From assembly GCA_001918155.1 (NCBI GenBank), contig MNFJ01000040.1, positions 1-51,306 of the forward strand: DNA of 51,306 nucleotides. Direction: 5' to 3'. Origin of the DNA: Deltaproteobacteria bacterium 13_1_40CM_4_68_19 (lineage in GTDB: Bacteria > Myxococcota > Myxococcia > Myxococcales > 40CM-4-68-19). The translations under genes were made by a program, and so were the position numbers. The notes under the pieces were generated by a model, which was not told the origin of the DNA, did no database searches, and was given only the letters and a program-made list of their open reading frames with translations. Below, piece by piece: positions 7,875 through 15,812 of this stretch (the first letter of the stretch is position 1; each line of letters begins with the position of its first letter).

Positions 7875-8792
7875 ATGAAGTACGCATATGGTCTCGCGCT
7901 CGTGGCCGCGCTGGTCTTCGGCTGCAGCAGCAGCAGCAAGAGCACACGCACGTCGTCGAACGAAGGCAAGTCCGGAACGGTCGAAACGACCGGCTCGACT
8001 GCCGGGACGCAGGCGAATGCGCAGGGCACCGCGACCACTTCGACGGCCAGCAGCGCGAACAACAACACCGGAACCGATACGAACGCGCAGGGTTCGACGA
8101 GCGGGTCCATGAGCAACCAGCCGTCGAGCGGAGCGGCAACGGCGTCGGACCAGGGCGCCACCAGCTCGGCGTACGGCACGCCCAGCAGCGACTCGTCGCA
8201 GGCCAGCAACACCGGAGCGACGGGCACAGGAACCGCCTCGACTTCTGACCAGTCGGGTTCGAGCCAGAGCGGCGTCACCAGCGGTCCGAGCGCGGATACC
8301 AGCGCTGCGTCCAGCCAGACCGCGACGAATGCGCCCGGCCAGAGCAGCACCCCGGGCTCGACCTCGCAGACCGGCCCGACCTACGGCCAGAGCGGCGAGA
8401 GCGGCAGCCAGAGCTCGGGCGCGTACGGCAGCACCGGCCCCGGCAGCACGACTGGCACCTCTTCGGATCAGGGCAACCTCCGAACCGTGACCGGCTCGGT
8501 CGCCCGCGTCGACCAGAACAGCATCACCCTCGACCAGTCGGCCGGCGGCGTGACGCTGACGGTGGACTCGCAGACGCAGGTGCTCCGCCGCGGACAGCCC
8601 GTGGCCGCCGGCATCTCGGCGATCCGGGAAGGCACCCAGGTCCGCGCCAGCTTCGACCCGGCTTCGAATCGGGCCGACAAGATCGAAGTGATGGGGCGCG
8701 CCAGGAGGCACTCGAAGGGCAGCAGCACGTCGAGCGGCACCACCGAGCAGGGCAAGGCGAACTCTGGCGACCAGACGACGACACCGAAGTAG
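7875..8792 (+). CDS. Low-complexity lipoprotein with C-terminal DUF5666-like domain
   Basis: A 305-residue exported lipoprotein: MKYAYGLALVAALVFGC gives a short signal peptide ending in a lipobox with C17, followed by a run of serines. Residues about 18-200 are almost entirely Ser, Thr, Gly, Ala, Gln and Asn, an extended surface spacer. Residues about 200-280 form an ordered domain (LRTVTGSVARVDQNSITLD, VDSQTQVLRRG, EGTQVRASFDP) resembling DUF5666 or OB-like small beta domains; the tail returns to low complexity. Start ATG 7875 has GAGGAGGAA at 7862-7870. The gene is followed by a strong hairpin terminator at 8837-8864. Function unknown; a cell-envelope spacer or matrix protein is an inference. 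Confidence 0.8.
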   Translation: MKYAYGLALVAALVFGCSSSSKSTRTSSNEGKSGTVETTGSTAGTQANAQGTATTSTASSANNNTGTDTNAQGSTSGSMSNQPSSGAATASDQGATSSAYGTPSSDSSQASNTGATGTGTASTSDQSGSSQSGVTSGPSADTSAASSQTATNAPGQSSTPGSTSQTGPTYGQSGESGSQSSGAYGSTGPGSTTGTSSDQGNLRTVTGSVARVDQNSITLDQSAGGVTLTVDSQTQVLRRGQPVAAGISAIREGTQVRASFDPASNRADKIEVMGRARRHSKGSSTSSGTTEQGKANSGDQTTTPK

Positions 8793-8836
8793 TTGCGGGG
8801 CGCGGCTCGCTCTCCGGGTGCGGGCTGCGATTGCGG

Positions 8837-8864
8837 GCGCCGGGTCCTTTCAGGGACCCGGCGC
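8837..8864 (+). terminator. Intrinsic-terminator-like hairpin after the lipoprotein gene
   Basis: A perfect 11-bp inverted repeat (GCGCCGGGTCC and GGACCCGGCGC) with a six-base TTTCAG loop, 44 bases after the lipoprotein stop. It is followed by a weakly T-rich stretch (TCTCGCTTCGTGT). Position and stem quality support a transcription terminator. Confidence 0.7.
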
Positions 8865-8888
8865 TCTCGCTTCGTGTAGGGTCGGCGC

Positions 8889-9788
8889 GTGATCGAGTTC
8901 CTCTGCGGCCTGGGTGTGATCGCCGCCATCCTCGCCGCATCGCACTTCAGCGCAGCCGTCGACCTGCTCCGCTTTCCGCTCGCATGGACGGGCGTGCTCC
9001 TGGCGCTCGACGGCCTTGCCCGCTGGAGACGCGGCGCGACGCCGCTGGCTACGCCGGCGGACTGGATCGCCACCGGTGCGGCGAGCGTCGTCTTCTGGGA
9101 TCTGTTCGAGCTTCTCGACCTGCGCCTGCGGAACTGGTGGTACGTCGGCGTTTCGCCGGATCCATGGGTGGGCGGTGCGTTTGCGGCGATCTCGTTCGCC
9201 ACCGTGCTGCCGGCGGTGCGGCTTGGTCTCGCGCACGTTCCCGAGGCGCGGCCGGACCCGCTACGGGCAGGTCGGAGGTGGAGGATCGCGGCCGCATTCG
9301 CGATGCTGCTCGCCGCGCTCGCGTTTCCGCGATACGCATTCCCGTTCGCCTGGATCTTCCTCTGGCCGTTGTCCGAAGCGCTCGCGGGTGTGCGCGTTCC
9401 CTTGCGCATCATGGCACTCGGCCCGCCGCTCGGCCTCCTCTGGGAAGGGCTGAACTGGCGTTGCGCGCGCGGATGGATCTACACCATTCCGTTCTTCGAG
9501 CGGCCCAAGCTGTTCGAGATGCCGCTGCCCGGTTACCTCGGCTACTTGCCATTCAGCCTCGAGTGTGCGGCCGCGCTGGCGCTGCTCGATCGGCTGCGTC
9601 CTCACCTGCGAGGGAGCCGCGGAGCATGGGCGCTGCTCGCCGTCTTCTTGTTCCACGCCGGGGCCGACCAACTCACCCGAGGGCACACCGTCATCTCGTT
9701 TTTCGCGGTAAGAAGCTCTCCATGCCCGGCAAGGGGTTCCTGGTCCGCGAGCACCATCGTACGCTGCTCACCATCCACGCGCTGGTGA
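8889..9788 (+). CDS. Polytopic membrane protein of unknown function
   Basis: A 299-residue protein with about eight hydrophobic segments up to residue 270. Many aromatic residues flank the helices (NWWYVGVSPDPWVGG, PRYAFPFAWIFLWPL, WRCARGWIYTIPFFERP). I recognise no family. Start GTG 8889 has AGGG at 8878-8881. The last 25 residues after SFFAV are Ser/Pro/Arg-rich and overlap the next gene by 67 bases, which looks like out-of-frame translation; a one-base slip in the T-run 9699-9703 would instead join this protein to the downstream 2TM-domain reading frame. The true C-terminus is therefore uncertain. Confidence 0.62.
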   Translation: MIEFLCGLGVIAAILAASHFSAAVDLLRFPLAWTGVLLALDGLARWRRGATPLATPADWIATGAASVVFWDLFELLDLRLRNWWYVGVSPDPWVGGAFAAISFATVLPAVRLGLAHVPEARPDPLRAGRRWRIAAAFAMLLAALAFPRYAFPFAWIFLWPLSEALAGVRVPLRIMALGPPLGLLWEGLNWRCARGWIYTIPFFERPKLFEMPLPGYLGYLPFSLECAAALALLDRLRPHLRGSRGAWALLAVFLFHAGADQLTRGHTVISFFAVRSSPCPARGSWSASTIVRCSPSTRW

Positions 9789-9946
9789 TGATCTCGGGCC
9801 TGCTGGTCTGCGCAGCCCTGAACCGGCGTTTCTCCCCGGATCGATTCTGGGTGCAGTGGGTGGCCGTCGGGTGGGGTGTCGCCTTCCTCCTGCATCTCTG
9901 GGCGTTTTCGCGAGGGACGCTGGCGACGATGGGGCGAAGGCGGTAG
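9722..9946 (+). CDS. 2TM-domain small membrane protein
   Basis: A 74-residue protein with two membrane helices (HALVMISGLLVCAALN and FWVQWVAVGWGVAFLLHLWAF) separated by a short charged loop. The EHHRTLL start and the WVAVGWGVAFLLH second helix fit the 2TM domain, often found alone or fused to histidine kinases. ATG 9722 has no good ribosome binding site and lies inside the end of the preceding gene, so the unit may be the C-terminal domain of that protein if a frameshift is real. Its TAG overlaps the GTG start of the next gene by one base. Confidence 0.65.
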   Translation: MPGKGFLVREHHRTLLTIHALVMISGLLVCAALNRRFSPDRFWVQWVAVGWGVAFLLHLWAFSRGTLATMGRRR

Positions 9947-11343
9947 TGGCCATCCTCGCGACGCTCCGGCAGGACCGGGCTGGCGACTGGAAGAGCCTCG
10001 ACGACTACCTGCGCGAGCTGCGTCACCGCGAGACCGGCGCGCTGGCGGCGCTCGCGAATTCGCTCTCCGCACCGCCCGGCGAGCAGAAGGAGCTCGCCGA
10101 GCACGGCGAGGCGGGCGCCGTGCTGCTGGAGGTGGCCTGCGATCTGCGAGTCCCGAAAGGCGCGCGCCTCGCGGCCGCGCGATGCCTGCTCGAGGCCGGC
10201 ATCGAGCCCCCGTTCGTCGCCCACCTGTTCATCGGGGCTGGCGATCTGGTCACCGACCCGCGCCTGGGGAGCGCGGCGCGCAGGCTGGTCGAATCGGGTC
10301 TCCCCCCGGCGCTGCAGCTCGAGGGCGACCCGGCGCAGATCACGCTCGCGGCGGGCGCGTTCGCGCGCGCCGTCCATGCCGGAGCATCCGCCGTCGGACA
10401 GGCCCGGATCGAGGAGTTGCTGGCGGGCGCGCACGAGCTGCACGCCGGCGCCGCTGCCGCCCGATTCGCGCTCGGGATCGCGGAGCTGCCGGAAGGCCAC
10501 AAGATCGGCTGGAAGCGCCTGCTGGAACAGACTTGCGCTGGCCACCGCCGTGCGCCCGCCGCAGCGAAGCGGATGGGGCTCGCGCCCTCCTGGCCGCCCA
10601 ATCTTCCGAGCGCGTTCGCGCCGATGATCCGCGAAGCGGAGCAGCAGACTTCGGCGGTCGAGCCGAAGGACGCGGCGGCAGATCCTTCGACCCTGAAGAG
10701 ACCGGCGGCGAAGACCCTGGCGCCACCGATCCGGCGCTCCCCGTTCCGCAAGCCGATCGGGGCGGTGGTGGAAGTCCCGGCCGGTCCCGCGCCCAAGCCG
10801 ATGGAACCGGTGCCAGCGCGCCCGCCGGCTTCCGCAGCGGCCGGACCGCGGCGACCAAGAATCGAAACCAAGGACGAAGACCTTCCTCGACGCACGCTGC
10901 CGATTCCCGGGCTGCCTGCGCGCGAACCGGACGATCTGCGGTTCGATGCACGGGGCAAGCGGGTTCCGCGGAAGGATCGGTGGAACGACGACGACTTCGA
11001 GTGGCAGAGCCCGGCGCTCCCCTCATCGGAGCTGCCGCCTCCGCCGCAGGCGCGGCCCGCGAGCGGGCCGTTCGCATCGAGGCTGCAATCGATCTTCGAG
11101 GACCGGCCAGAAGCCGTGGATCGGCTCTGCGCCGCGGCCGAGGCGAGGGCCGCGGTCCGGGGCGAGGAAATCCTGCTGCGCGAGCTCTCTGCCGAGCTGT
11201 CCGAAAAACGGTGGCGCGAGAAACGGCTGCCCGCCGAGCAACTGCGACGTCTGCAGAGCATCGCACAGGGACCGACCCACCCTATGTCTTGGCGCTCCGC
11301 CGCGCGCGTCCTGCTCGATTTTTTTGTGTCCGGACGCGGATGA
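9946..11343 (+). CDS. Uncharacterised protein with helical N-terminus and proline-rich middle
   Basis: A 465-residue protein I do not recognise. Residues about 1-225 are Ala/Leu/Glu-rich and helical, with repeated patterns (ARLAAARCLLEAGIE, SAARRLVESGLPPALQL, RFALGIAELPEGHK) reminiscent of HEAT-like helical repeats. Residues about 230-370 are disordered, rich in Pro, Arg and Lys. The C-terminal 95 residues are again helical and charged (LCAAAEARAAVRGEEILLREL). No signal peptide or membrane helix, so it is probably cytoplasmic. GTG 9946 overlaps the preceding TAG. It could be a scaffold or adaptor, but nothing in the sequence proves it. Confidence 0.7.
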   Translation: MAILATLRQDRAGDWKSLDDYLRELRHRETGALAALANSLSAPPGEQKELAEHGEAGAVLLEVACDLRVPKGARLAAARCLLEAGIEPPFVAHLFIGAGDLVTDPRLGSAARRLVESGLPPALQLEGDPAQITLAAGAFARAVHAGASAVGQARIEELLAGAHELHAGAAAARFALGIAELPEGHKIGWKRLLEQTCAGHRRAPAAAKRMGLAPSWPPNLPSAFAPMIREAEQQTSAVEPKDAAADPSTLKRPAAKTLAPPIRRSPFRKPIGAVVEVPAGPAPKPMEPVPARPPASAAAGPRRPRIETKDEDLPRRTLPIPGLPAREPDDLRFDARGKRVPRKDRWNDDDFEWQSPALPSSELPPPPQARPASGPFASRLQSIFEDRPEAVDRLCAAAEARAAVRGEEILLRELSAELSEKRWREKRLPAEQLRRLQSIAQGPTHPMSWRSAARVLLDFFVSGRG

Positions 11344-11435
11344 GGGCAGTCTCCGCTCGGGCCTCACCGCGCAACGCGTCAACGTTGCCAGAAGGATTGC
11401 CAGATGCTAACGGTGCGCGCTTTCAGGGGTACGGA

Positions 11436-12404
11436 ATGAAGATAGCCTTGAGCCCGCTGGAGAAGCTCCGCGCAGCGGGCAAGTTCCTCGACGTCACCTT
11501 CAACAAGCGCCCGCTCACGGTTTCCATCGAAGTCACCAAGCGCTGCAATGCGCGGTGCGATTTCTGCGACTACTGGAAGATCAGCGATCGCGACGAGATG
11601 ACGGACTTCACCGACGTGGTCCGCCGCTTCGATCCGCTGGTGGTGGTCTTCACCGGCGGCGAGCCGATGCTTCGCCGCGACCTGGTCCCGCTGGTCCGTC
11701 AGATCAAGGAGCTTCCGGGGTTCCGCTACATCACCGTCCTCACCCACGGCGGCTTTCTCACCGGATCGAAGATCGAGGAGCTCGTCTCCGCCGGCGTCAA
11801 CCAGATCAACATCTCCATGAACTACCCCGACGCCCGTCAGGACAGGGAGCGCGGCATTCCCGGTCTCTTCGAGCGCCTGGAGCAGACCATCCCGAAGATG
11901 GTGGCCGAGGGGTACAACTGCTTCACCTTCGCCTCCATGCTGATGGTCGACAACATGAACGACGCGGAGCCGCTCGTGCGTCTTGCGCACAAGTGGGGAA
12001 TCAACATCGCGTTCTCCGGGTACAACGATCTGAAGAACGGCAACCAGTCACACATGGTTTCGAAGGACAAGATGTCCGAGTTCAAGGCCGTCTGCCGGCG
12101 TTTGATCGAGCTCAAGCGAGAGCTCGGGAACGTGATGACCTCCGACTACTTCTTCCAGACGCTCCCCGAATTCTACGAGAAGCGCCGCATCGACGGATGC
12201 CAGGCCGGCAAGATCATGATCCACGTGACGCCCAAGGGCATGGTGCAGCCCTGCGCCGAGTTGCAGCCGGTCGCGCACTACTCCGAATTCCTCCCCGGCG
12301 CCTATGCCGGACCGAACTGCGGGGCTTGCTTCGATGCCTGCCGCTCCGAGCCGCAGGCACCGATCACGTTGCGCCGCCTGGGCGAGCTGGCGGGACTTCT
12401 GTGA
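11436..12404 (+). CDS. Radical SAM protein with C-terminal cysteine cluster
   Basis: A 322-residue radical S-adenosylmethionine enzyme. The 4Fe-4S/SAM motif is CNARCDFC (C37, C41, C44), the GGEPMLRRDL block binds SAM, and residues 30-210 have the expected alternating strands of the partial TIM barrel (INISMNYPD, FASMLMVDN, NIAFSGYNDL). The C-terminal part has further cysteines (DGCQAGK, QPCAEL, NCGACFDAC), like a SPASM or twitch auxiliary cluster, which points to modification of a peptide or a lipid/sugar precursor rather than a named reaction. Its stop overlaps the GTG of a flippase-like membrane protein, suggesting the two act in one pathway. Confidence 0.9.
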   Translation: MKIALSPLEKLRAAGKFLDVTFNKRPLTVSIEVTKRCNARCDFCDYWKISDRDEMTDFTDVVRRFDPLVVVFTGGEPMLRRDLVPLVRQIKELPGFRYITVLTHGGFLTGSKIEELVSAGVNQINISMNYPDARQDRERGIPGLFERLEQTIPKMVAEGYNCFTFASMLMVDNMNDAEPLVRLAHKWGINIAFSGYNDLKNGNQSHMVSKDKMSEFKAVCRRLIELKRELGNVMTSDYFFQTLPEFYEKRRIDGCQAGKIMIHVTPKGMVQPCAELQPVAHYSEFLPGAYAGPNCGACFDACRSEPQAPITLRRLGELAGLL

Positions 12405-13378
12405 CGGATCGGCTCTGGGTCCGCACCGTCGGCGGTCTGTTCGCGGGCGTCTTCGCCGCCGCAGCCGTGATCCTCTATCTGGGAATCTCGCAGAGGGAGC
12501 TGGTCGCGTCGCTGCACGGCGTGGCCGAGGAGCCGCTGTTCATCGCGGCGGTCGGCGGCCTGGTGCTGATGGCGCTGCAGGCGCTGCGCTGGTGGGTGGT
12601 GACGCGCCCCGTTCTCGACCTGAATTACGGGCAGGCATTGCGCGCCCTCATGGTCGGTTTCTTCTTCAACGTGCTGCTGCCCGCGCGCGGAGGCGACCTG
12701 CTGCGCGTGCAGTACCTGGGCAAACGCACCGGCATCTCCCGGGCCAAGCTGCTGGGCACCGAGATCGTCGATTTCTGGAGCGACAAGTGGGGGTGGGTGG
12801 CCGCGTTCCCGATAGTCTGTCTTTTCGGATCGCCGCCGGCATGGCTGTTCCGCGCTTTGCTCCTGATCGGAAGCATCGTCGTCGGCGTCGGGATCCTGCT
12901 GGCGTTGATGGGAAGCGGTCTGGTCCGGCGCGGCCCGCGCTGGTTGACGAATCTGCGCGACGGATTCGCAGCCAACCACTGGAAGCGCTTGCTGCTGGTG
13001 GAAACCGTGATCGCCCCGCTGCCTTGGCTCTGGGAGACCTTCGTGATCGCGATAGCGGGCCATGCGCTCGGCCTCGACCTCTCGGCAATGCAGGCGTTCG
13101 CCGCGCTCACCGCCTTCAACGTCGCCACGGCCGTGCCTTCGCCCGGCAATGCCGGATCGTTCGAAGCCGGTGGCACGCTGGCGCTCATCGCTTTCGGAAT
13201 TCCCAAGGAGGCCGCGCTGGCCTTCATCTTCCTCTACCATCTGACGCAGGTCGTGCCGGGTTTCGTCGGCGGCGTCCTCGTGCTGGTGCTCGAGGGCGAG
13301 ACGCTGTTCGGCAAGCAGAGCCTGTTCAGCTTCCGCCGCCCGGAGCTGCCCGTCGCGCCGGAGCCCGACCCCGGATGA
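12401..13378 (+). CDS. Lysylphosphatidylglycerol synthase TM-region / UPF0104 flippase-like protein
   Basis: A 325-residue membrane protein with about eight helices. The family block of the lysylphosphatidylglycerol synthetase transmembrane (UPF0104) family is clear: YGQALRALMVGFFFNVLLPARGGDLLR near residues 80-105 and, later, NVATAVPSPGNAGSFEAG near 243-260, followed by FLYHLTQVVPGFVGG. In the literature this domain transports or flips lipid-linked molecules. No soluble synthetase domain follows, so it is the membrane part alone. GTG 12401 overlaps the stop of the radical SAM gene (GTGA). It may move the product of that enzyme, or a lipid, across the membrane; this is inference. Confidence 0.88.
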   Translation: MTDRLWVRTVGGLFAGVFAAAAVILYLGISQRELVASLHGVAEEPLFIAAVGGLVLMALQALRWWVVTRPVLDLNYGQALRALMVGFFFNVLLPARGGDLLRVQYLGKRTGISRAKLLGTEIVDFWSDKWGWVAAFPIVCLFGSPPAWLFRALLLIGSIVVGVGILLALMGSGLVRRGPRWLTNLRDGFAANHWKRLLLVETVIAPLPWLWETFVIAIAGHALGLDLSAMQAFAALTAFNVATAVPSPGNAGSFEAGGTLALIAFGIPKEAALAFIFLYHLTQVVPGFVGGVLVLVLEGETLFGKQSLFSFRRPELPVAPEPDPG

Positions 13379-13398
13379 CACCTGCTCGCGTGGGTCCG

Positions 13399-14067
13399 CT
13401 AGTAGCGGAGCTCGAAGCCCGTGTAGTCGGCCGCGGAGATCGAGTTGGTCTGATCGCCATCGCTCATGATCCCGAGGCCCACCAGGTCGGGCACGTCGGC
13501 GTTCGGGTTTCCGCCCTCGAAATGCGCTCGGAACTCGGCAGAGGGGTCGACCTCCTCCTCGCGCCACTGCCCGACGGGCCCGCCGGTCTCGAGGATGACA
13601 GTGTCCTGGACGACGAACAGGTTCCGCTTCTGGTCGCAGACGCGGCCCTTCTCGGCCTCGGTGCTCCAGACGTACTTGATCGAGTACCACTTGAGCCCGC
13701 GCTTCCAGGACACGTAGACGACCGCCGCGGAATCCCCAAACCCCCCCTTGCACTCGTTCCCACCCTTCGGGAGGACCTGCGCGCGCCACTTCCATCGCAC
13801 GCGCCGGGTGCGCTGGCGCAGGTTGTCGGGGACCTCGGCGCCGAGCGTCACGGTCTCGAGGGGCGGCCGGTAGACCGCGCGAATGAACGGCTGCGCAGGA
13901 TCCTCGACGAGCTTGTAGTAGCTCACCGGCCCCGAGTAGTTCTCCAGGACCCGGAACGAATGCACGTCGATGGGAATCGTCTGCAGTGGCCGCGTTTCCT
14001 GGGCGGCGGTCCCTGCGCAGATGAGCAGCACGCAGAGCGCCGCCAGGTTGAGCGAGGTGCGGAGCAC
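13399..14067 (-). CDS. DUF3047 domain secreted protein
   Basis: A 222-residue exported protein. The N-terminus (LRTSLNLAALCVLLICAGTAAQ) is a signal peptide. The rest matches the DUF3047 pattern: a first beta block (FRVLENYSGPVSYYKLVED), RRVRWKWRAQVLP, GDSAAVVYVSW, WYSIKYVWS, the W-containing GQWREEEVDP and the C-terminal GLGIMSDGDQTNS. This domain is beta-rich with unknown function. I chose GTG 14067 because it places the signal peptide directly at the start; no strong ribosome binding site is visible, so the start is tentative. It is convergent with the flippase-like gene and divergent from the GT39 gene. Confidence 0.78.
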   Translation of the reverse strand: MLRTSLNLAALCVLLICAGTAAQETRPLQTIPIDVHSFRVLENYSGPVSYYKLVEDPAQPFIRAVYRPPLETVTLGAEVPDNLRQRTRRVRWKWRAQVLPKGGNECKGGFGDSAAVVYVSWKRGLKWYSIKYVWSTEAEKGRVCDQKRNLFVVQDTVILETGGPVGQWREEEVDPSAEFRAHFEGGNPNADVPDLVGLGIMSDGDQTNSISAADYTGFELRY

Positions 14068-14150
14068 GCTGAGGGCGCAGCTTACCGGGTGGTGTGAAAT
14101 GCGCCAGTCCTTGGCAGATACGACGATTCGCAGGTAGGAGGCTGCGCGCG

Positions 14151-15779
14151 ATGGACGATATCCCCGAGCATCTCCGCGGCCGCACCGTGCGTTGGGAGCG
14201 GGCGGCCGCGGTCGCGCTCGCCGCGCTGGTCGCCATCGGGCTCTGGCTGCGCCTGCGCGGTCTCTCCGCAGAAGGTTTCGCCGACGACGAAGTCCACAAG
14301 TGGCTGGCGGCGAACCGGTACTTGCAGGGCATCTTCTCCGGCGACGACGTCGAGCACCCGATGCTGATGAAATGGCTGATCGCCGCGTCGATCGGCATTG
14401 GATCGCACTTCGGCTGGGCAGCGGAGACCATGACGCGGCTGCCGAATGCGCTCGCGGGTGGCGCCTCCGTGCTGGTGGTCGCGCTGCTCGCGCGCCGGCT
14501 GTTCGGGCGCATGGCCGCGCTGATCGCGGCCGCGCTGACCGCATGCTCGGTGACCCTGATCGGGTACCAGCGGGTGGCGAAGGAAGACACGCTGCTCGGC
14601 CTCTTCCTCATGCTGCTGCTCTGGTGCATGGCGGAAGCCAAGGCGGCGGCGGACGACGGGCGCGATCCGCGGCGGTGGGAGCTGTCCAGCGCGGCGTCGC
14701 TCGCCGGTATGCTGGCTTCCAAGTACTTCTTCTTCCTCACGCCGATCCCCGTCGTGTTCTATCTCTGGGTGTGGCGCGAGAGCCGCTGGCGCGTGCCGCC
14801 GCGGCGCTGGCTGCAGCTGATCGCGGTCGCTGTCGCCTTCTGGGTGTGCCTGAACTGGTCGCCGTTCCTCCCCAGCACCTGGGAGTACGCGAAGACCTAC
14901 ACCACCGGGCAGCAGACCGTGCACGGGTCGCTCTTCTTCATGGGGCGCATCTACCACAACCTGCTCGAGTACACCCTCGGCGGCACCCCGCCCTGGTTCT
15001 ACGCGGTGTTCACGGCGGTGAAGCTCGCGCCCGCGACGTTCCTCTGCGCGCTCGTGGGCCTCGGTTTCGCGCTCGTCCAGCGCAGGCCGGCGCACAAGCT
15101 CATGTTGTCCTGGGTGGCGATCTGGTTCCTCGTGCACTCGGTCTCCGGATCGAAGTGGGGGCGCTTCTTCATCAGCGTGCTGCCGGCCTTCCTCATCTTC
15201 GCCGGCGCCGCGGCCGCCGCTCTCATCGAGCGTCTCCGGCTCCCCGTGCCACGCTGGGTGGCGGCGGCAGCAGCCGTCCTGCTCCTTCCCGGGAGCGAGG
15301 CGCTGGCGGCCATCGCGCACGCGCCGCATTACCGCACGTACATCTCCCCGCTCGGCGGCGGCGACGGCCGCGTGCAGTGGTACTTCCCCCACTGCGATTA
15401 TTTCGACGCCGGGTTCCGCGAGGCGGTGGATTACGTCGCTGACCACGCCGAGCATGGAGCAGAGTTGTCGACGGAGATCGAGTGGCCGGCCCAGCTCTAC
15501 GTCCACGCGGCGGGCCGGCGGGACCTCCAGCTCTCCCTGGTGCGCCGCGGCCGGGCGTGCCATTCCGGCCGGGTCTGCTACGTGGTGGTGCAGGTCGGGC
15601 GGCTCTACTTCGTCAACGAGGACGCCGTTGCAAACCTGTCCCGGCGGACGCCTTGGCACGTAGAGCAGATCGGCGGGCGCGAGGTGGTGAAGGTCTACCG
15701 GCTGCTGCCGGGAGAGATGCCCTTTCCTGACGACGAGCCGCCGACGCTCGGACCTCTGGTGCAACAGCAGGCGCGATAG
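14151..15779 (+). CDS. Glycosyltransferase family 39-type membrane protein
   Basis: A 542-residue integral membrane glycosyltransferase of the ArnT/protein-mannosyltransferase (GT39, PMT_2) type, which transfers a sugar from a polyprenyl-phosphate donor on the outer face of the inner membrane. The conserved acidic pair is in GFADDEVHKWL at about residues 42-52, right after the first helix, followed by DVEHPMLMKWLIA and about ten helices to residue 400; a soluble periplasmic domain ends the protein (from YISPLGGGDG on, with several cysteines). ATG 14151 has TAGGAGG at 14135-14141. The GT2 gene at 18653-19636 could supply the polyprenyl-linked sugar. Confidence 0.87.
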   Translation: MDDIPEHLRGRTVRWERAAAVALAALVAIGLWLRLRGLSAEGFADDEVHKWLAANRYLQGIFSGDDVEHPMLMKWLIAASIGIGSHFGWAAETMTRLPNALAGGASVLVVALLARRLFGRMAALIAAALTACSVTLIGYQRVAKEDTLLGLFLMLLLWCMAEAKAAADDGRDPRRWELSSAASLAGMLASKYFFFLTPIPVVFYLWVWRESRWRVPPRRWLQLIAVAVAFWVCLNWSPFLPSTWEYAKTYTTGQQTVHGSLFFMGRIYHNLLEYTLGGTPPWFYAVFTAVKLAPATFLCALVGLGFALVQRRPAHKLMLSWVAIWFLVHSVSGSKWGRFFISVLPAFLIFAGAAAAALIERLRLPVPRWVAAAAAVLLLPGSEALAAIAHAPHYRTYISPLGGGDGRVQWYFPHCDYFDAGFREAVDYVADHAEHGAELSTEIEWPAQLYVHAAGRRDLQLSLVRRGRACHSGRVCYVVVQVGRLYFVNEDAVANLSRRTPWHVEQIGGREVVKVYRLLPGEMPFPDDEPPTLGPLVQQQAR

Positions 15780-15802
15780 CTCCAGCCTCCTGGACCTGGA
15801 GC
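15779..15802. terminator. Hairpin between convergent GT39 and epimerase genes
   Basis: GCTCCAG at 15779-15785 and CTGGAGC at 15796-15802 form a 7-bp stem around a loop that itself contains TCC/GGA. It lies exactly between two convergent stop codons, so a bidirectional terminator is plausible. No clear T-tract is present on either side. Confidence 0.4.
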
Positions 15803-15812
15803 GCATCTCGCT

